Shown: positions 14,951-22,587 of the stretch, piece by piece
Layout of the letters: each line of letters opens with the position of its first letter
How positions within the stretch are numbered: position 1 is the first letter of the stretch
Assembly (NCBI GenBank): GCA_036480335.1
Contig: JAZGGH010000056.1
Span: 1-34,635 of the forward strand
Length of the DNA stretch: 34,635 nt
Direction of reading: 5' to 3'
Source of the DNA: JAZGER01 sp036480335
Lineage (GTDB): Bacteria; Pseudomonadota; Gammaproteobacteria; DSM-19610
The notes under the pieces: model-generated
Database searches by the model: none
What the model saw: only the letters and a program-made list of their open reading frames with translations
What the model was told of the DNA's origin: nothing
Made by a program: the position numbers and the translations under genes

Positions 14951-17797
14951 CTATGAATTAACAACCCGCCCGCTTGCAGCATCTAGCATACCTTTGAGAA
15001 AATGCCCGGTATATGATCTCCCCTCTTCGGCCACCTCAGCAGGTGTACCAGTAGCAATAATTTCACCACCTCCATTGCCCCCTTCCGGGCCAATGTCAAT
15101 TACCCAGTCGGCTGTTTTGATAACATCCAGATTATGCTCAATAATCACCACAGTATTGCCATGATCACGCAGGCGATGCAACACGGTGAGGAGTTGCTCA
15201 ATATCGTAGAAATGTAGTCCGGTTGTGGGTTCATCAAGAATATACAGGGTGTTGCCAGTGTCGCGTTTGGATAGCTCGCGGGAGAGTTTAATGCGTTGTG
15301 CTTCGCCACCAGAGAGTGTGGTGGCATTTTGTCCAAGGCGAATATAGGAGAGGCCCACATCAAGCAGAGTTTGTAGTTTTCTGGAGAGCGTCGGTATTGC
15401 ACTGAAAAAAACGGCGGCATCTTCAACAGTCATGTCGAGCACTTCATGAATATTCCTGCCCTTGTAGCGAATATCAAGCGTTTCCCTGTTATAGCGCTTG
15501 CCTTTGCAGGCATCACAGGGCACATAGATGTCTGGCAGAAAGTGCATTTCAACTTTGAGAACACCATCGCCCTGGCAGGCTTCGCAACGACCGCCTTTAA
15601 CATTAAAACTGAATCGCCCGGGTTTATAGCCACGCGAACGGGATTCCTGGGTGCCGGCAAATAATTCCCTGATTGGCGTGAACAGGCCAGTGTAGGTGGC
15701 CGGATTCGAACGCGGCGTGCGACCAATCGGACTTTGATCAATATCGACCACTTTATCAAACTGTTCCAGGCCGCTAATCGATTTGTAGGGTGCCGGTGAT
15801 GTAGAGGCGCGATTCAGTTCTGCTGCAACAATACGATACAGAGTGTCATTGATCAGTGTCGATTTTCCTGAGCCAGAAACGCCGGTAATACAGGTGAGCA
15901 GCCCAACTGGAATATCGAGATCAACGTCTTTCAGGTTATTACCGGAAGCTCCCCTGATCGATAATTGCCGTTTCGGATCATTTGCTGTCAGCACTTCTGG
16001 CCCGCTAATGGCTCTCGCACCACTCAGATACTGTCCGGTCAATGAGTCCGGATTATTGATAATATCAGCCGGTTTTCCCTGCGCGACTATGCGGCCACCA
16101 TGAATGCCGGCACCAGGGCCGATATCTACCACATGATCCGCAGAGCGAATCGCATCTTCATCATGCTCAACAACGATAACAGTGTTGCCCAGATCGCGCA
16201 GATAGGTCAGCGTATTCAATAAACGTTGATTATCGCGCTGATGCAGTCCGATGGATGGTTCATCCAGAATATACATGACGCCAACCAGTCCGGCACCAAT
16301 CTGACTCGCCAGCCGAATACGTTGTGCTTCACCGCCTGAGAGCGTATCAGCACTGCGTTCCAGGGATAGATAATTCAGACCGACATTCACCAGAAAATTT
16401 AACCTGTCCTGAATTTCCTTGTTGATTTTTTCGGCGATAGTGCCGCGTTTGCCCGGCAATGTTAACTGCTCGAAGAAATCACTGGCCTCACCAATTGACC
16501 AGGCCGTAACTTCTGGCAAAGTGCGGCTATCAACAAACACATTTCGTGCGGCTTCATTCAAGCGAGCACCTTTACAAACTTTGCAGGATGAGGAGCTCAG
16601 ATAGCGCGCCAGTTCTTCTCTAACAGCGTTAGACTCTGTTTCTCGGTAGCGACGCTCCATATTCCGGATAATGCCTTCAAAGGCATGCTTGCGGATCGTC
16701 TTTCCATGTCGGTCATTGAGGTAATGAAACTCGATTTTCTCTTTGCCGCTACCGTACAGAATCGTTGTCTGAATATTTTCTGGCAGCTCGTCAAAAGGTG
16801 TGTCGATATCAAATTCAAAATGTGCCGCCAGAGAATTAATGAGCGTGAAGTAATAGGCATTGCGGCGATCCCAGCCACGTACCGCCCCACCGGCCAGACT
16901 GAGATGCGGGTGCGCAACAACCCGCTGGGGATCAAAAGTCTGCTGCATACCCAGGCCATCACACTCCGGGCAGGCACCCACAGGATTGTTGAATGAAAAC
17001 AGTCGCGGCTCCAGTTCGCTGATCGAATAGCCGCATTGCGGACAGGCAAATTTGGCCGAAAAAACGATGTCTTCTGTGCTCTCATCAATATAACTAACAC
17101 GTGCAATGCCATCGGCGAGACCCAGTGCAGTTTCAAAAGACTCAGCCAGCCGTTGCTTAATATCTGCGCGCACCTTGAAGCGATCGACGATGGCATCAAT
17201 ATTGTGCTTTTGTTTCGGGTTAAGTTCAGGAATACGATCCAGCTCAACAATCTCCCCGTCTATACGTGCACGCACATAGCCCTGGGCGCGTAACTCTTCG
17301 AGTAATTGTAAATGCTCCCCCTTGCGGCCCTGCACCATCGGTGCAAGCAGCATCAGCCGAGAGCCTTCCGGTAATTCAATCACATTATCGACCATCTGGC
17401 TGATGGTTTGTGCTTCCAGCGCATCGCCATGGGTTGGGCAGCAGGGTGTCCCGGTGCGGGCAAACAGCAGGCGCAGGTAATCGTAAATTTCGGTGATGGT
17501 ACCCACGGTTGAGCGCGGATTGTGCGAGGTGGATTTCTGCTCAATCGAAATGGCTGGCGATAGCCCCTCGACATGATCGATATCTGGTTTTTCCATCATC
17601 GACAGGAATTGCCGCGCATAAGCCGACAGGGATTCAACATAGCGCCGCTGCCCCTCCGCATAGAGGGTGTCGAAGGCCAGCGATGACTTGCCGGAGCCGG
17701 ATAGCCCGGTGATGACGATCAACTGGTCACGCGGGAGGTCAATATCGATGTTTTTCAGATTGTGGGTGCGAGCACCGCGTAAACGAATCAGATTCAT
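14951..17797 (-). CDS. uvrA: Excinuclease ABC subunit A
   Basis: The 948-residue product is full length (E. coli 940). It has two ABC ATPase modules: Walker A GLSGSGKSS at 31-39 and GVSGSGKST near 640, and two LSGGEAQRIRLASQ / LSGGEAQRIKLSREL signatures. Zinc-finger cysteines are present (CPQCG...CPECDG and CEACQGDG...CDACKG). UvrA finds bulky lesions and loads UvrB in nucleotide excision repair. The frame is open 21 codons further upstream, but the ATG at 17797 gives the family start MNLIRLRGARTHNLKNI. It is divergent from the MFS gene. I saw no CTG-N10-CAG LexA box upstream. Confidence 0.98.
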   Translation of the reverse strand: MNLIRLRGARTHNLKNIDIDLPRDQLIVITGLSGSGKSSLAFDTLYAEGQRRYVESLSAYARQFLSMMEKPDIDHVEGLSPAISIEQKSTSHNPRSTVGTITEIYDYLRLLFARTGTPCCPTHGDALEAQTISQMVDNVIELPEGSRLMLLAPMVQGRKGEHLQLLEELRAQGYVRARIDGEIVELDRIPELNPKQKHNIDAIVDRFKVRADIKQRLAESFETALGLADGIARVSYIDESTEDIVFSAKFACPQCGYSISELEPRLFSFNNPVGACPECDGLGMQQTFDPQRVVAHPHLSLAGGAVRGWDRRNAYYFTLINSLAAHFEFDIDTPFDELPENIQTTILYGSGKEKIEFHYLNDRHGKTIRKHAFEGIIRNMERRYRETESNAVREELARYLSSSSCKVCKGARLNEAARNVFVDSRTLPEVTAWSIGEASDFFEQLTLPGKRGTIAEKINKEIQDRLNFLVNVGLNYLSLERSADTLSGGEAQRIRLASQIGAGLVGVMYILDEPSIGLHQRDNQRLLNTLTYLRDLGNTVIVVEHDEDAIRSADHVVDIGPGAGIHGGRIVAQGKPADIINNPDSLTGQYLSGARAISGPEVLTANDPKRQLSIRGASGNNLKDVDLDIPVGLLTCITGVSGSGKSTLINDTLYRIVAAELNRASTSPAPYKSISGLEQFDKVVDIDQSPIGRTPRSNPATYTGLFTPIRELFAGTQESRSRGYKPGRFSFNVKGGRCEACQGDGVLKVEMHFLPDIYVPCDACKGKRYNRETLDIRYKGRNIHEVLDMTVEDAAVFFSAIPTLSRKLQTLLDVGLSYIRLGQNATTLSGGEAQRIKLSRELSKRDTGNTLYILDEPTTGLHFYDIEQLLTVLHRLRDHGNTVVIIEHNLDVIKTADWVIDIGPEGGNGGGEIIATGTPAEVAEEGRSYTGHFLKGMLDAASGRVVNS

Positions 17798-17830
17798 ACT
17801 GTTTATTTTCTGCCAGAGAGCTAACCTGCT

Positions 17831-17860
17831 ACTATACGATGTTTCGCAGACAACAACCAA
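17831..17860 (-). promoter_or_regulatory. Candidate promoter for uvrA
   Basis: On the minus strand TTGGTT (17860-17855) and TATAGT (17836-17831) are separated by 18 bases, which resembles sigma-70 -35 and -10 elements. The -10 lies about 33 bases before the uvrA ATG at 17797. The -35 matches the consensus only partly, so this is tentative. Confidence 0.35.
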
Positions 17861-17878
17861 AAAAGAACGCTGATTTTA

Positions 17879-19261
17879 ATGAATACCTCGCAAAACGTTG
17901 CCGTGAAGATGAGCCAGCAAGAGCGTCGTGCCGCGCTGTCTCTGGCGAGCATCTATGCCTTGAGAATGTTGGGGTTATTCATGATTCTGCCAGTTTTTTC
18001 ACTGTATGCGGATGAACTGGATGGCGCGACACCGGCTCTGGCCGGCCTTGCTATTGGTATCTATGGCATGACCCAGGCCATTCTGCAGATTCCTTTCGGC
18101 CTGGTGTCAGATCGTATCGGTCGTAAACCGGTGATTATATTTGGTCTGCTGGTATTTGTGGCAGGTAGCCTGGTTGCCGCCGCAGCAGATTCGATTGGCA
18201 TGGTTATCCTGGGGCGTGCGCTACAGGGCTCCGGGGCTATTGCTGCTGCGGTGATGGCGTTGGCCGCAGACCTGACCCGCGAAGAGCAGCGCGTCAAGAC
18301 CATGGCCATCATTGGCATGAGCATCGGTGCGTCGTTTGCGATGGCGATCATTCTCGGGCCGATTCTGAATACCTGGATCGGTGTGCCGGGTATTTTCACA
18401 TTAACGGCCGTATTGGCCCTTGCTGGCATTGCCGTGGTGGCATTTATTGTGCCTGATCCGGTAGTCAGTCGGGTGCATCGTGACGCTGAGACAGTGCCTG
18501 CGCAATTGGGCTCGATCTTGCGTGATAGCCAACTATTACGGCTGGATATCGGTATTCTGATCCTTCATATGATCCTCACCGCTACCTTTGTGGTGTTGCC
18601 GTTGGTGTTGCGCGATCAGGCAGGTTTTGATCCGGTTGACCACTGGAAGCTCTATTTGCCGGTACTGCTGATTTCGTTGCCGTTAGCCATCCCTTTTATC
18701 CTGCAGGCGGAAAAATACGGCCGTATCAAACAGGTTTTTCTCGGCGCAATCATTGTTATCGTGATTGCAGAAATTGGCCTCTTCAGTTTGCACCAAAGTA
18801 TTATGGGTATCGCTATTATGCTGGCCGTTTTTTATGCCGGGTTCAATCTGCTGGAAGCTATTCTGCCATCACTGATTTCCAAGGTGGCTCCGGCAGACGG
18901 CAAGGGCACGGCCATGGGCGTGTATTCCAGTTCCCAGTTTTTTGGTGCTTTCCTCGGCGGCAGCCTGGGCGGCTGGCTGCATGGTCACTACGGACTGACT
19001 TCGGTGTTCCTGTTCTGTGGCGCTGCGGCCGTTGTCTGGTTCCTGATAGCGATGAGCATGCAACAGCCTGGCCGCTACAAAAGCAGGTTGCTGAGAATTG
19101 ATGTGACGAATGAGCAGGAGGCGCGAACAGTATCGGAACGCCTGGCGGGTATTGCCGGTGTTGTTGAAGTTGTCGTCGTTGCAGAAGAAAATCTGGCCTA
19201 TCTAAAAGTGGAACAGAAAAATCTTGACGAAGATGCGCTGGCAGCATCGCTCGCTGGATAA
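17879..19261 (+). CDS. YajR-like major facilitator superfamily transporter
   Basis: The 460-residue protein has about twelve membrane segments (residues about 20-395). The cytoplasmic loop 2-3 motif A reads GLVSDRIGRKPVI. A soluble tail of about 60 residues follows (RLLRIDVTNEQEARTVSERL, then VVEVVVVAEENLAYLKV), which looks like the ferredoxin-like YAM domain found at the C-terminus of E. coli YajR. Such proteins are proton-driven transporters of unknown physiological substrate. The ATG at 17879 has only a weak binding site. It is divergent from uvrA and followed by ssb 66 bp downstream. Confidence 0.85.
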   Translation: MNTSQNVAVKMSQQERRAALSLASIYALRMLGLFMILPVFSLYADELDGATPALAGLAIGIYGMTQAILQIPFGLVSDRIGRKPVIIFGLLVFVAGSLVAAAADSIGMVILGRALQGSGAIAAAVMALAADLTREEQRVKTMAIIGMSIGASFAMAIILGPILNTWIGVPGIFTLTAVLALAGIAVVAFIVPDPVVSRVHRDAETVPAQLGSILRDSQLLRLDIGILILHMILTATFVVLPLVLRDQAGFDPVDHWKLYLPVLLISLPLAIPFILQAEKYGRIKQVFLGAIIVIVIAEIGLFSLHQSIMGIAIMLAVFYAGFNLLEAILPSLISKVAPADGKGTAMGVYSSSQFFGAFLGGSLGGWLHGHYGLTSVFLFCGAAAVVWFLIAMSMQQPGRYKSRLLRIDVTNEQEARTVSERLAGIAGVVEVVVVAEENLAYLKVEQKNLDEDALAASLAG

Positions 19262-19327
19262 GCAGACAATACATTACAGACCATTCAGGGTAAAATAGCT
19301 CTGGAATATTGATCGAAGGAGAATACA

Positions 19328-19789
19328 ATGTCTAGAGGTGTGAACAAGGTGATTCTGGTAGGCAACCTTGGCAAGGATCCCGAAATAAAATACATGGCAA
19401 GTGGCGATGCCGTTTGCAACGCTACCCTGGCAACTAGTGAAAGCTGGAAAGATAAACAGACCGGTGAACAGAAAGAACGCACCGAATGGCATAATCTCAC
19501 TTTCTACCGTCGACTGGCAGAAATCGCTGGCGAATACCTGAAAAAAGGTTCGCAAGTCTATATCGAAGGTAAGCTGCAGACGCGTAAATGGCAGGATAAA
19601 AGCGGAAATGATCGCTATACCACCGATATTATTGTCAATGAAATGCAAATGCTCGGTGCTCGTACAGGCGGCAGCGCGGCCTATGCCGGCGGTGGGAGTA
19701 ATGCCCGGCCTGCCGCAAGCCAGTCTTCAGCGCCTGCCGCTCCGGCCCAGCCTGCTGCGGATGATTTTGACGATGATATTCCGTTCTAG
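19328..19789 (+). CDS. ssb: Single-stranded DNA-binding protein
   Basis: The 153-residue product has the OB fold in residues about 4-110 (NKVILVGNLGKDPEIKYM, WHNLTFYRRLAEIAGEYLKKG). A Gly/Ala/Pro/Ser-rich linker and the acidic tip DDFDDDIPF follow; this tip recruits repair and replication partners such as RecO, PriA and exonuclease I. It protects single-stranded DNA as a tetramer. The site AAGGAG lies before the ATG. In E. coli ssb is divergent from uvrA; here a transporter gene lies between them. Confidence 0.97.
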   Translation: MSRGVNKVILVGNLGKDPEIKYMASGDAVCNATLATSESWKDKQTGEQKERTEWHNLTFYRRLAEIAGEYLKKGSQVYIEGKLQTRKWQDKSGNDRYTTDIIVNEMQMLGARTGGSAAYAGGGSNARPAASQSSAPAAPAQPAADDFDDDIPF

Positions 19790-19861
19790 GAGTTACCTGA
19801 GATAGCTTGTAGGAAATATGTATTTAAGCCCTGTGTCCGGTGCTTTATTTATGTGGGGGCT

Positions 19862-20010
19862 TTAGCAGGCTGTTGAAAAACACCCTCATGCGGCACAATC
19901 CCGTGTTAAAAATCAGCTCAAAATGCTCATGTACTGCGTGTACACTATGCTTTTTCGCCAATTTTTGCCTTGTCTTGCGCTCGCCTGAGACTTTTTCAAC
20001 AACCTGTTAA
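19862..20010. mobile_element. MITE-like element with terminal inverted repeats
   Basis: The 149-bp element has ends TTAGCAGGCTGTTGAAAAA (19862-19880) and TTTTTCAACAACCTGTTAA (19992-20010), which are inverted repeats matching at 17 of 19 bases. The ends carry TTA/TAA, consistent with a TA or TTAA-type target duplication. There is no open reading frame of note inside, so any transposase would act in trans. It fills the space between the convergent ssb and apaH and stops five bases before the apaH stop codon. A folded transcript could end transcription from either side. Similar ends recur in gammaproteobacterial genomes; that is recall, not a search. Confidence 0.65.
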
Positions 20011-20015
20011 TTCAA

Positions 20016-20837
20016 CTAATCCGGCGAAGCCGCCCCTGGACAGTCATACTCCATACGCTTCATTTTATTCCCAATCTTCATCGCTGTCAGAGTGCCACCC
20101 CAGAGGCAACCGGTATCTAGGGCGTGAACATTGTTGCCATCATAATTGCCCAGAGTAGACCAGTGACCGAAGAGGATTTTCATGTCACGGCTGGCGCGGT
20201 GTTTCCAGGCGAACCAGGGTTTGAGCCCTTCAGGCTGGCTGCCGGGTGGGCCTTTTTCTTCCATGTCGAGTATGCCTTCGCGTGTGCAGTAGCGCAGGCG
20301 GGTGAAGCAGTTTGTTATACAGCGAAGCCGGTCCCAGCCGGTGAGTGAGTCTGACCACTGGTCGGGTGTGTTGCCATACATGTGTTGAAAGAATGTTGAA
20401 TGCTTTTCACTGCGCAGGATGCTGTGGACTTCGGCTGCATATTTGCTGGCGGCATTCAGATCCCACTGTGGGGGCAAACCGGCATGTAGCAGGGTGTAAC
20501 CGCTGTTTTTATCGTGGTGCAACAGGGGTTGCTGGCGTAACCAGTTAAGCAGTTTATCTGCATTCGGTGCATCAAGTATCTGTTGCAGAGTGTCTTTTCT
20601 TTTCGGTTTGCGCTGATTAGCGGCGCTGGCGAGCAAATGCAGATCGTGATTGCCGAGTACTACGGCCTGCGCATGTTTTTTGGCAAAACGTAAAGTCTCG
20701 AGTGATTTTGGGCCGCGATTGACCAGATCACCGGCTAGCCAGAGCTGGTCTTTATCGGGGTTATAGCTGATCTGCTTAAGCAGGGCGAGCAGTTCGTCAT
20801 AGCAGCCCTGGATGTCACCAATTGCAAAAATAGCCAT
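20016..20837 (-). CDS. apaH: Symmetrical bis(5'-nucleosyl)-tetraphosphatase (Ap4A hydrolase)
   Basis: The 273-residue metallophosphoesterase has GDIQGC (7-12), GDLVNRG (36-42), GNHD (62-65) and a later FGHWSTLG. It splits Ap4A into two ADP and can remove Np4 caps from RNA. Its start lies 5 bases from the apaG stop, as expected for an apaG-apaH pair. Length is near that of E. coli (280). The last codons run up to the MITE-like element just downstream, so the C-terminus may have been slightly altered by it, though it looks normal. Confidence 0.97.
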   Translation of the reverse strand: MAIFAIGDIQGCYDELLALLKQISYNPDKDQLWLAGDLVNRGPKSLETLRFAKKHAQAVVLGNHDLHLLASAANQRKPKRKDTLQQILDAPNADKLLNWLRQQPLLHHDKNSGYTLLHAGLPPQWDLNAASKYAAEVHSILRSEKHSTFFQHMYGNTPDQWSDSLTGWDRLRCITNCFTRLRYCTREGILDMEEKGPPGSQPEGLKPWFAWKHRASRDMKILFGHWSTLGNYDGNNVHALDTGCLWGGTLTAMKIGNKMKRMEYDCPGAASPD

Positions 20838-20842
20838 TCAAT

Positions 20843-21223
20843 TCAATGCAGAGTTCGCGGTATGGAGAGCATAAATTCGGGGATCTCTGCATCAAAGTGA
20901 TGGTTGTCAGCCGCGATCATCTGATAGTTGCCGCGCATGCTGCCAACGGGAGTTTCCAGCAGAGTGCCGCTGCTGTAGCTGTATTCTTCACCCGGCTGCA
21001 GTAAGGGCTGTTCACCAACCACGCCTTCGCCTTTTACTTCCTGAGTTTTGTTGTTGGCATCTGTGATGATCCAATGGCGGCTCAGCAGTTGTGCTGCTAT
21101 ATCACCGTTATTGCGTAGGGTTATATGGTATGAAAACACATAATGATCATGTTCGGGGGCAGATTGCTCTTCAATATACCGGGTCGTAACCTCGATATGG
21201 ATGTTGTAATTCTGGTTGTTCAT
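20843..21223 (-). CDS. apaG: ApaG protein (DUF525, Co2+/Mg2+ efflux-associated family)
   Basis: The 126-residue product is a single fibronectin-like beta-sandwich domain. It has the family features YHITLRNNGDIAAQLLSRHWIITD and the GSMRGNYQM loop. Its biochemical role is not settled; in enterics it is linked to cobalt resistance. The ATG at 21223 starts after a 157-bp region that separates it from a divergent ORF, whereas in many relatives apaG directly follows rsmA. It probably needs its own promoter here. Confidence 0.96.
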   Translation of the reverse strand: MNNQNYNIHIEVTTRYIEEQSAPEHDHYVFSYHITLRNNGDIAAQLLSRHWIITDANNKTQEVKGEGVVGEQPLLQPGEEYSYSSGTLLETPVGSMRGNYQMIAADNHHFDAEIPEFMLSIPRTLH

Positions 21224-21243
21224 GCCTATTATTACTGGTTCTG

Positions 21244-21308
21244 CGCTGTATTTATGAATGAATCGTGATAATCATCAGATTTTACGCTAATTTTACAGCG
21301 ATAAATAC
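21244..21308. repeat. Overlapping inverted repeats between apaG and the divergent ORF
   Basis: CGCTGTA (21244-21250) is the inverse of TACAGCG (21294-21300), and GTATTTAT (21248-21255) is the inverse of ATAAATAC (21301-21308). The two pairs share bases and would form alternative structures. An ATTTTAC direct repeat lies at 21279-21285 and 21290-21296. It may be an operator or chance AT-rich structure. Confidence 0.3.
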
Positions 21309-21380
21309 TTGTTTGTGATGCAGTTAACGGTGGCTGTTATTCAGTGGCCGATAGACTGGCCCATAGAGACCAGAGACACT

Positions 21381-21800
21381 ATGTTTATGAAAATTGTAAA
21401 ATCAACAGGGTTGAAATGTAAAAGATCGTCAGTTTTCATGAAAATGCTGGCAAAAGTTGGCCTGTTGTCGACATGTTTTAGTTCTCAACTGTTGGCTGAA
21501 AATGCGAATCTGAGATTGCTGACCATTGATAGCAGTTTGATGGAATCACAAATTAGCTGGTCTGAAGACTTCTGGACGTTGGGTGCTGTCGATCAGTTCA
21601 AGTTATTTATGGCCGATACTGAAGTCACAGATGGTCTGTTGTTATTACAGCCACTGGGGCTGGAAGGTCTGGAGCTTCGTGCATCGTTGGCAATGCCGAC
21701 AGATACAGCGACATGTATTCAACGCGCTGGTGCCGGAAGTATTGGTGCCCTCAGTGATGATTTTGATGAGGCGTACATCATCGCAAGTTATCATTGGTGA
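21381..21800 (+). CDS. Unrecognised small protein with probable signal peptide
   Basis: The 139-residue ORF starts at ATG 21381 (the frame is open to 21309). The N-terminus has Lys-rich residues, then a hydrophobic stretch (about 21-37, MLAKVGLLSTCFSSQLLA) and a likely cleavage site before ENANL. The mature part is about 100 residues, acidic and rich in Leu, with one Cys (TATCIQRAG) and the ending YIIASYHW. I do not recognise it. It lies on the opposite strand between rsmA and apaG and ends one base before the rsmA stop. The ribosome binding site is poor. It is probably a real exported protein, but a spurious ORF is possible. Confidence 0.5.
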   Translation: MFMKIVKSTGLKCKRSSVFMKMLAKVGLLSTCFSSQLLAENANLRLLTIDSSLMESQISWSEDFWTLGAVDQFKLFMADTEVTDGLLLLQPLGLEGLELRASLAMPTDTATCIQRAGAGSIGALSDDFDEAYIIASYHW

Positions 21801-21801
21801 T

Positions 21802-22581
21802 CTATACTGCCTGCAGTTGATTCGCCAGCGTTGCAAATTTCTCCAGTGTTAATTTCTCTGCCCTGATTGAAGGGTCTATGCCTGTTTGTTGTATCGCATT
21901 TGCATCGAGTATTCCTTTCAGATTATTTCGTAGCGTTTTACGTTTTTGTGCAAAGGCGCTTTTAACCAGTTTCTCAAATGTCGGGTAATGGTTAACGGTA
22001 ACGGGAGGTTTCGTCCAGGGAATCAGTCTGACAAAGGTGGAATCTACTTTGGGAGCAGGATCAAAAGCCTCTGGCCCGATATCGAACAGAGGGGTTACCT
22101 GGCAATGGTATTGCATTATCACCGATAGTCGACCATAGCTGCGTGCACCAGGCGTTGCTGCTAGCCGATTGACGACTTCTTTCTGTAGCATGAAAAACAT
22201 GTCATGGATGCTGTTTGCCTGGTCGATTAGATGAAACAGTAATGGTGTTGAAATGTTATAGGGCAGGTTGCCAACCACGCGTAATTTTTGTGTCTTGGCC
22301 AGTGCTTTGAAATCAAACGTCAAGGCATCATGCTGGTGAATGGTTAATTCGCCCGCAGACTGGCATTTGTTAGCGAGTGGCTGGATTAGATCACGGTCAA
22401 GTTCAATCACGTCGAGTTTGCCACAGGTCCGCAGTAGCGGCTGAGTGATAGCGCCTTTCCCTGGTCCGATTTCCACGAGTCTGTCAGCAGACGTGGGTGC
22501 GATCGAATCGATGATTCGGTTGATGACCCGCTGATCCTGCAGGAAGTTCTGCCCGAAACGTTTTCTTGCCTGGTGAGCCAA
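21802..22581 (-). CDS. rsmA: 16S rRNA (adenine(1518)-N6/adenine(1519)-N6)-dimethyltransferase
   Basis: The 259-residue SAM-dependent methyltransferase starts with HQARKRFGQNFLQD. It has motif I EIGPGKG (37-43) and the catalytic NLPYNIS (105-111). It dimethylates two adjacent adenines in helix 45 of 16S rRNA late in 30S assembly; its loss gives kasugamycin resistance (old name ksgA). The start codon is TTG at 22581, 6 bases after the pdxA stop, with AGG upstream; no ATG fits the conserved N-terminus. It belongs to the lptD-surA-pdxA-rsmA run. Confidence 0.97.
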   Translation of the reverse strand: MAHQARKRFGQNFLQDQRVINRIIDSIAPTSADRLVEIGPGKGAITQPLLRTCGKLDVIELDRDLIQPLANKCQSAGELTIHQHDALTFDFKALAKTQKLRVVGNLPYNISTPLLFHLIDQANSIHDMFFMLQKEVVNRLAATPGARSYGRLSVIMQYHCQVTPLFDIGPEAFDPAPKVDSTFVRLIPWTKPPVTVNHYPTFEKLVKSAFAQKRKTLRNNLKGILDANAIQQTGIDPSIRAEKLTLEKFATLANQLQAV

Positions 22582-22587
22582 GTATTA

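Noticed and set aside
16597..17250. 217-codon minus-strand reading frame inside uvrA
   Set aside because: An out-of-frame shadow of UvrA, which is full length and intact through this region.
17798..17878. LexA (SOS) box between uvrA and the MFS gene
   Set aside because: CTG and CAG triplets occur, but none with the 10-base spacing; the best has 12 bases between them.
18858..19328. 156-codon minus-strand reading frame antisense to the MFS gene
   Set aside because: It covers the MFS C-terminus, whose coding frame is clear; Pro/Arg/His-rich shadow composition.
19826..19862. AAGCCC/GGGCTT inverted repeat after ssb as a terminator
   Set aside because: The stem is only 6 bp around a loop of about 25 bases and has no T tract after it; not convincing.
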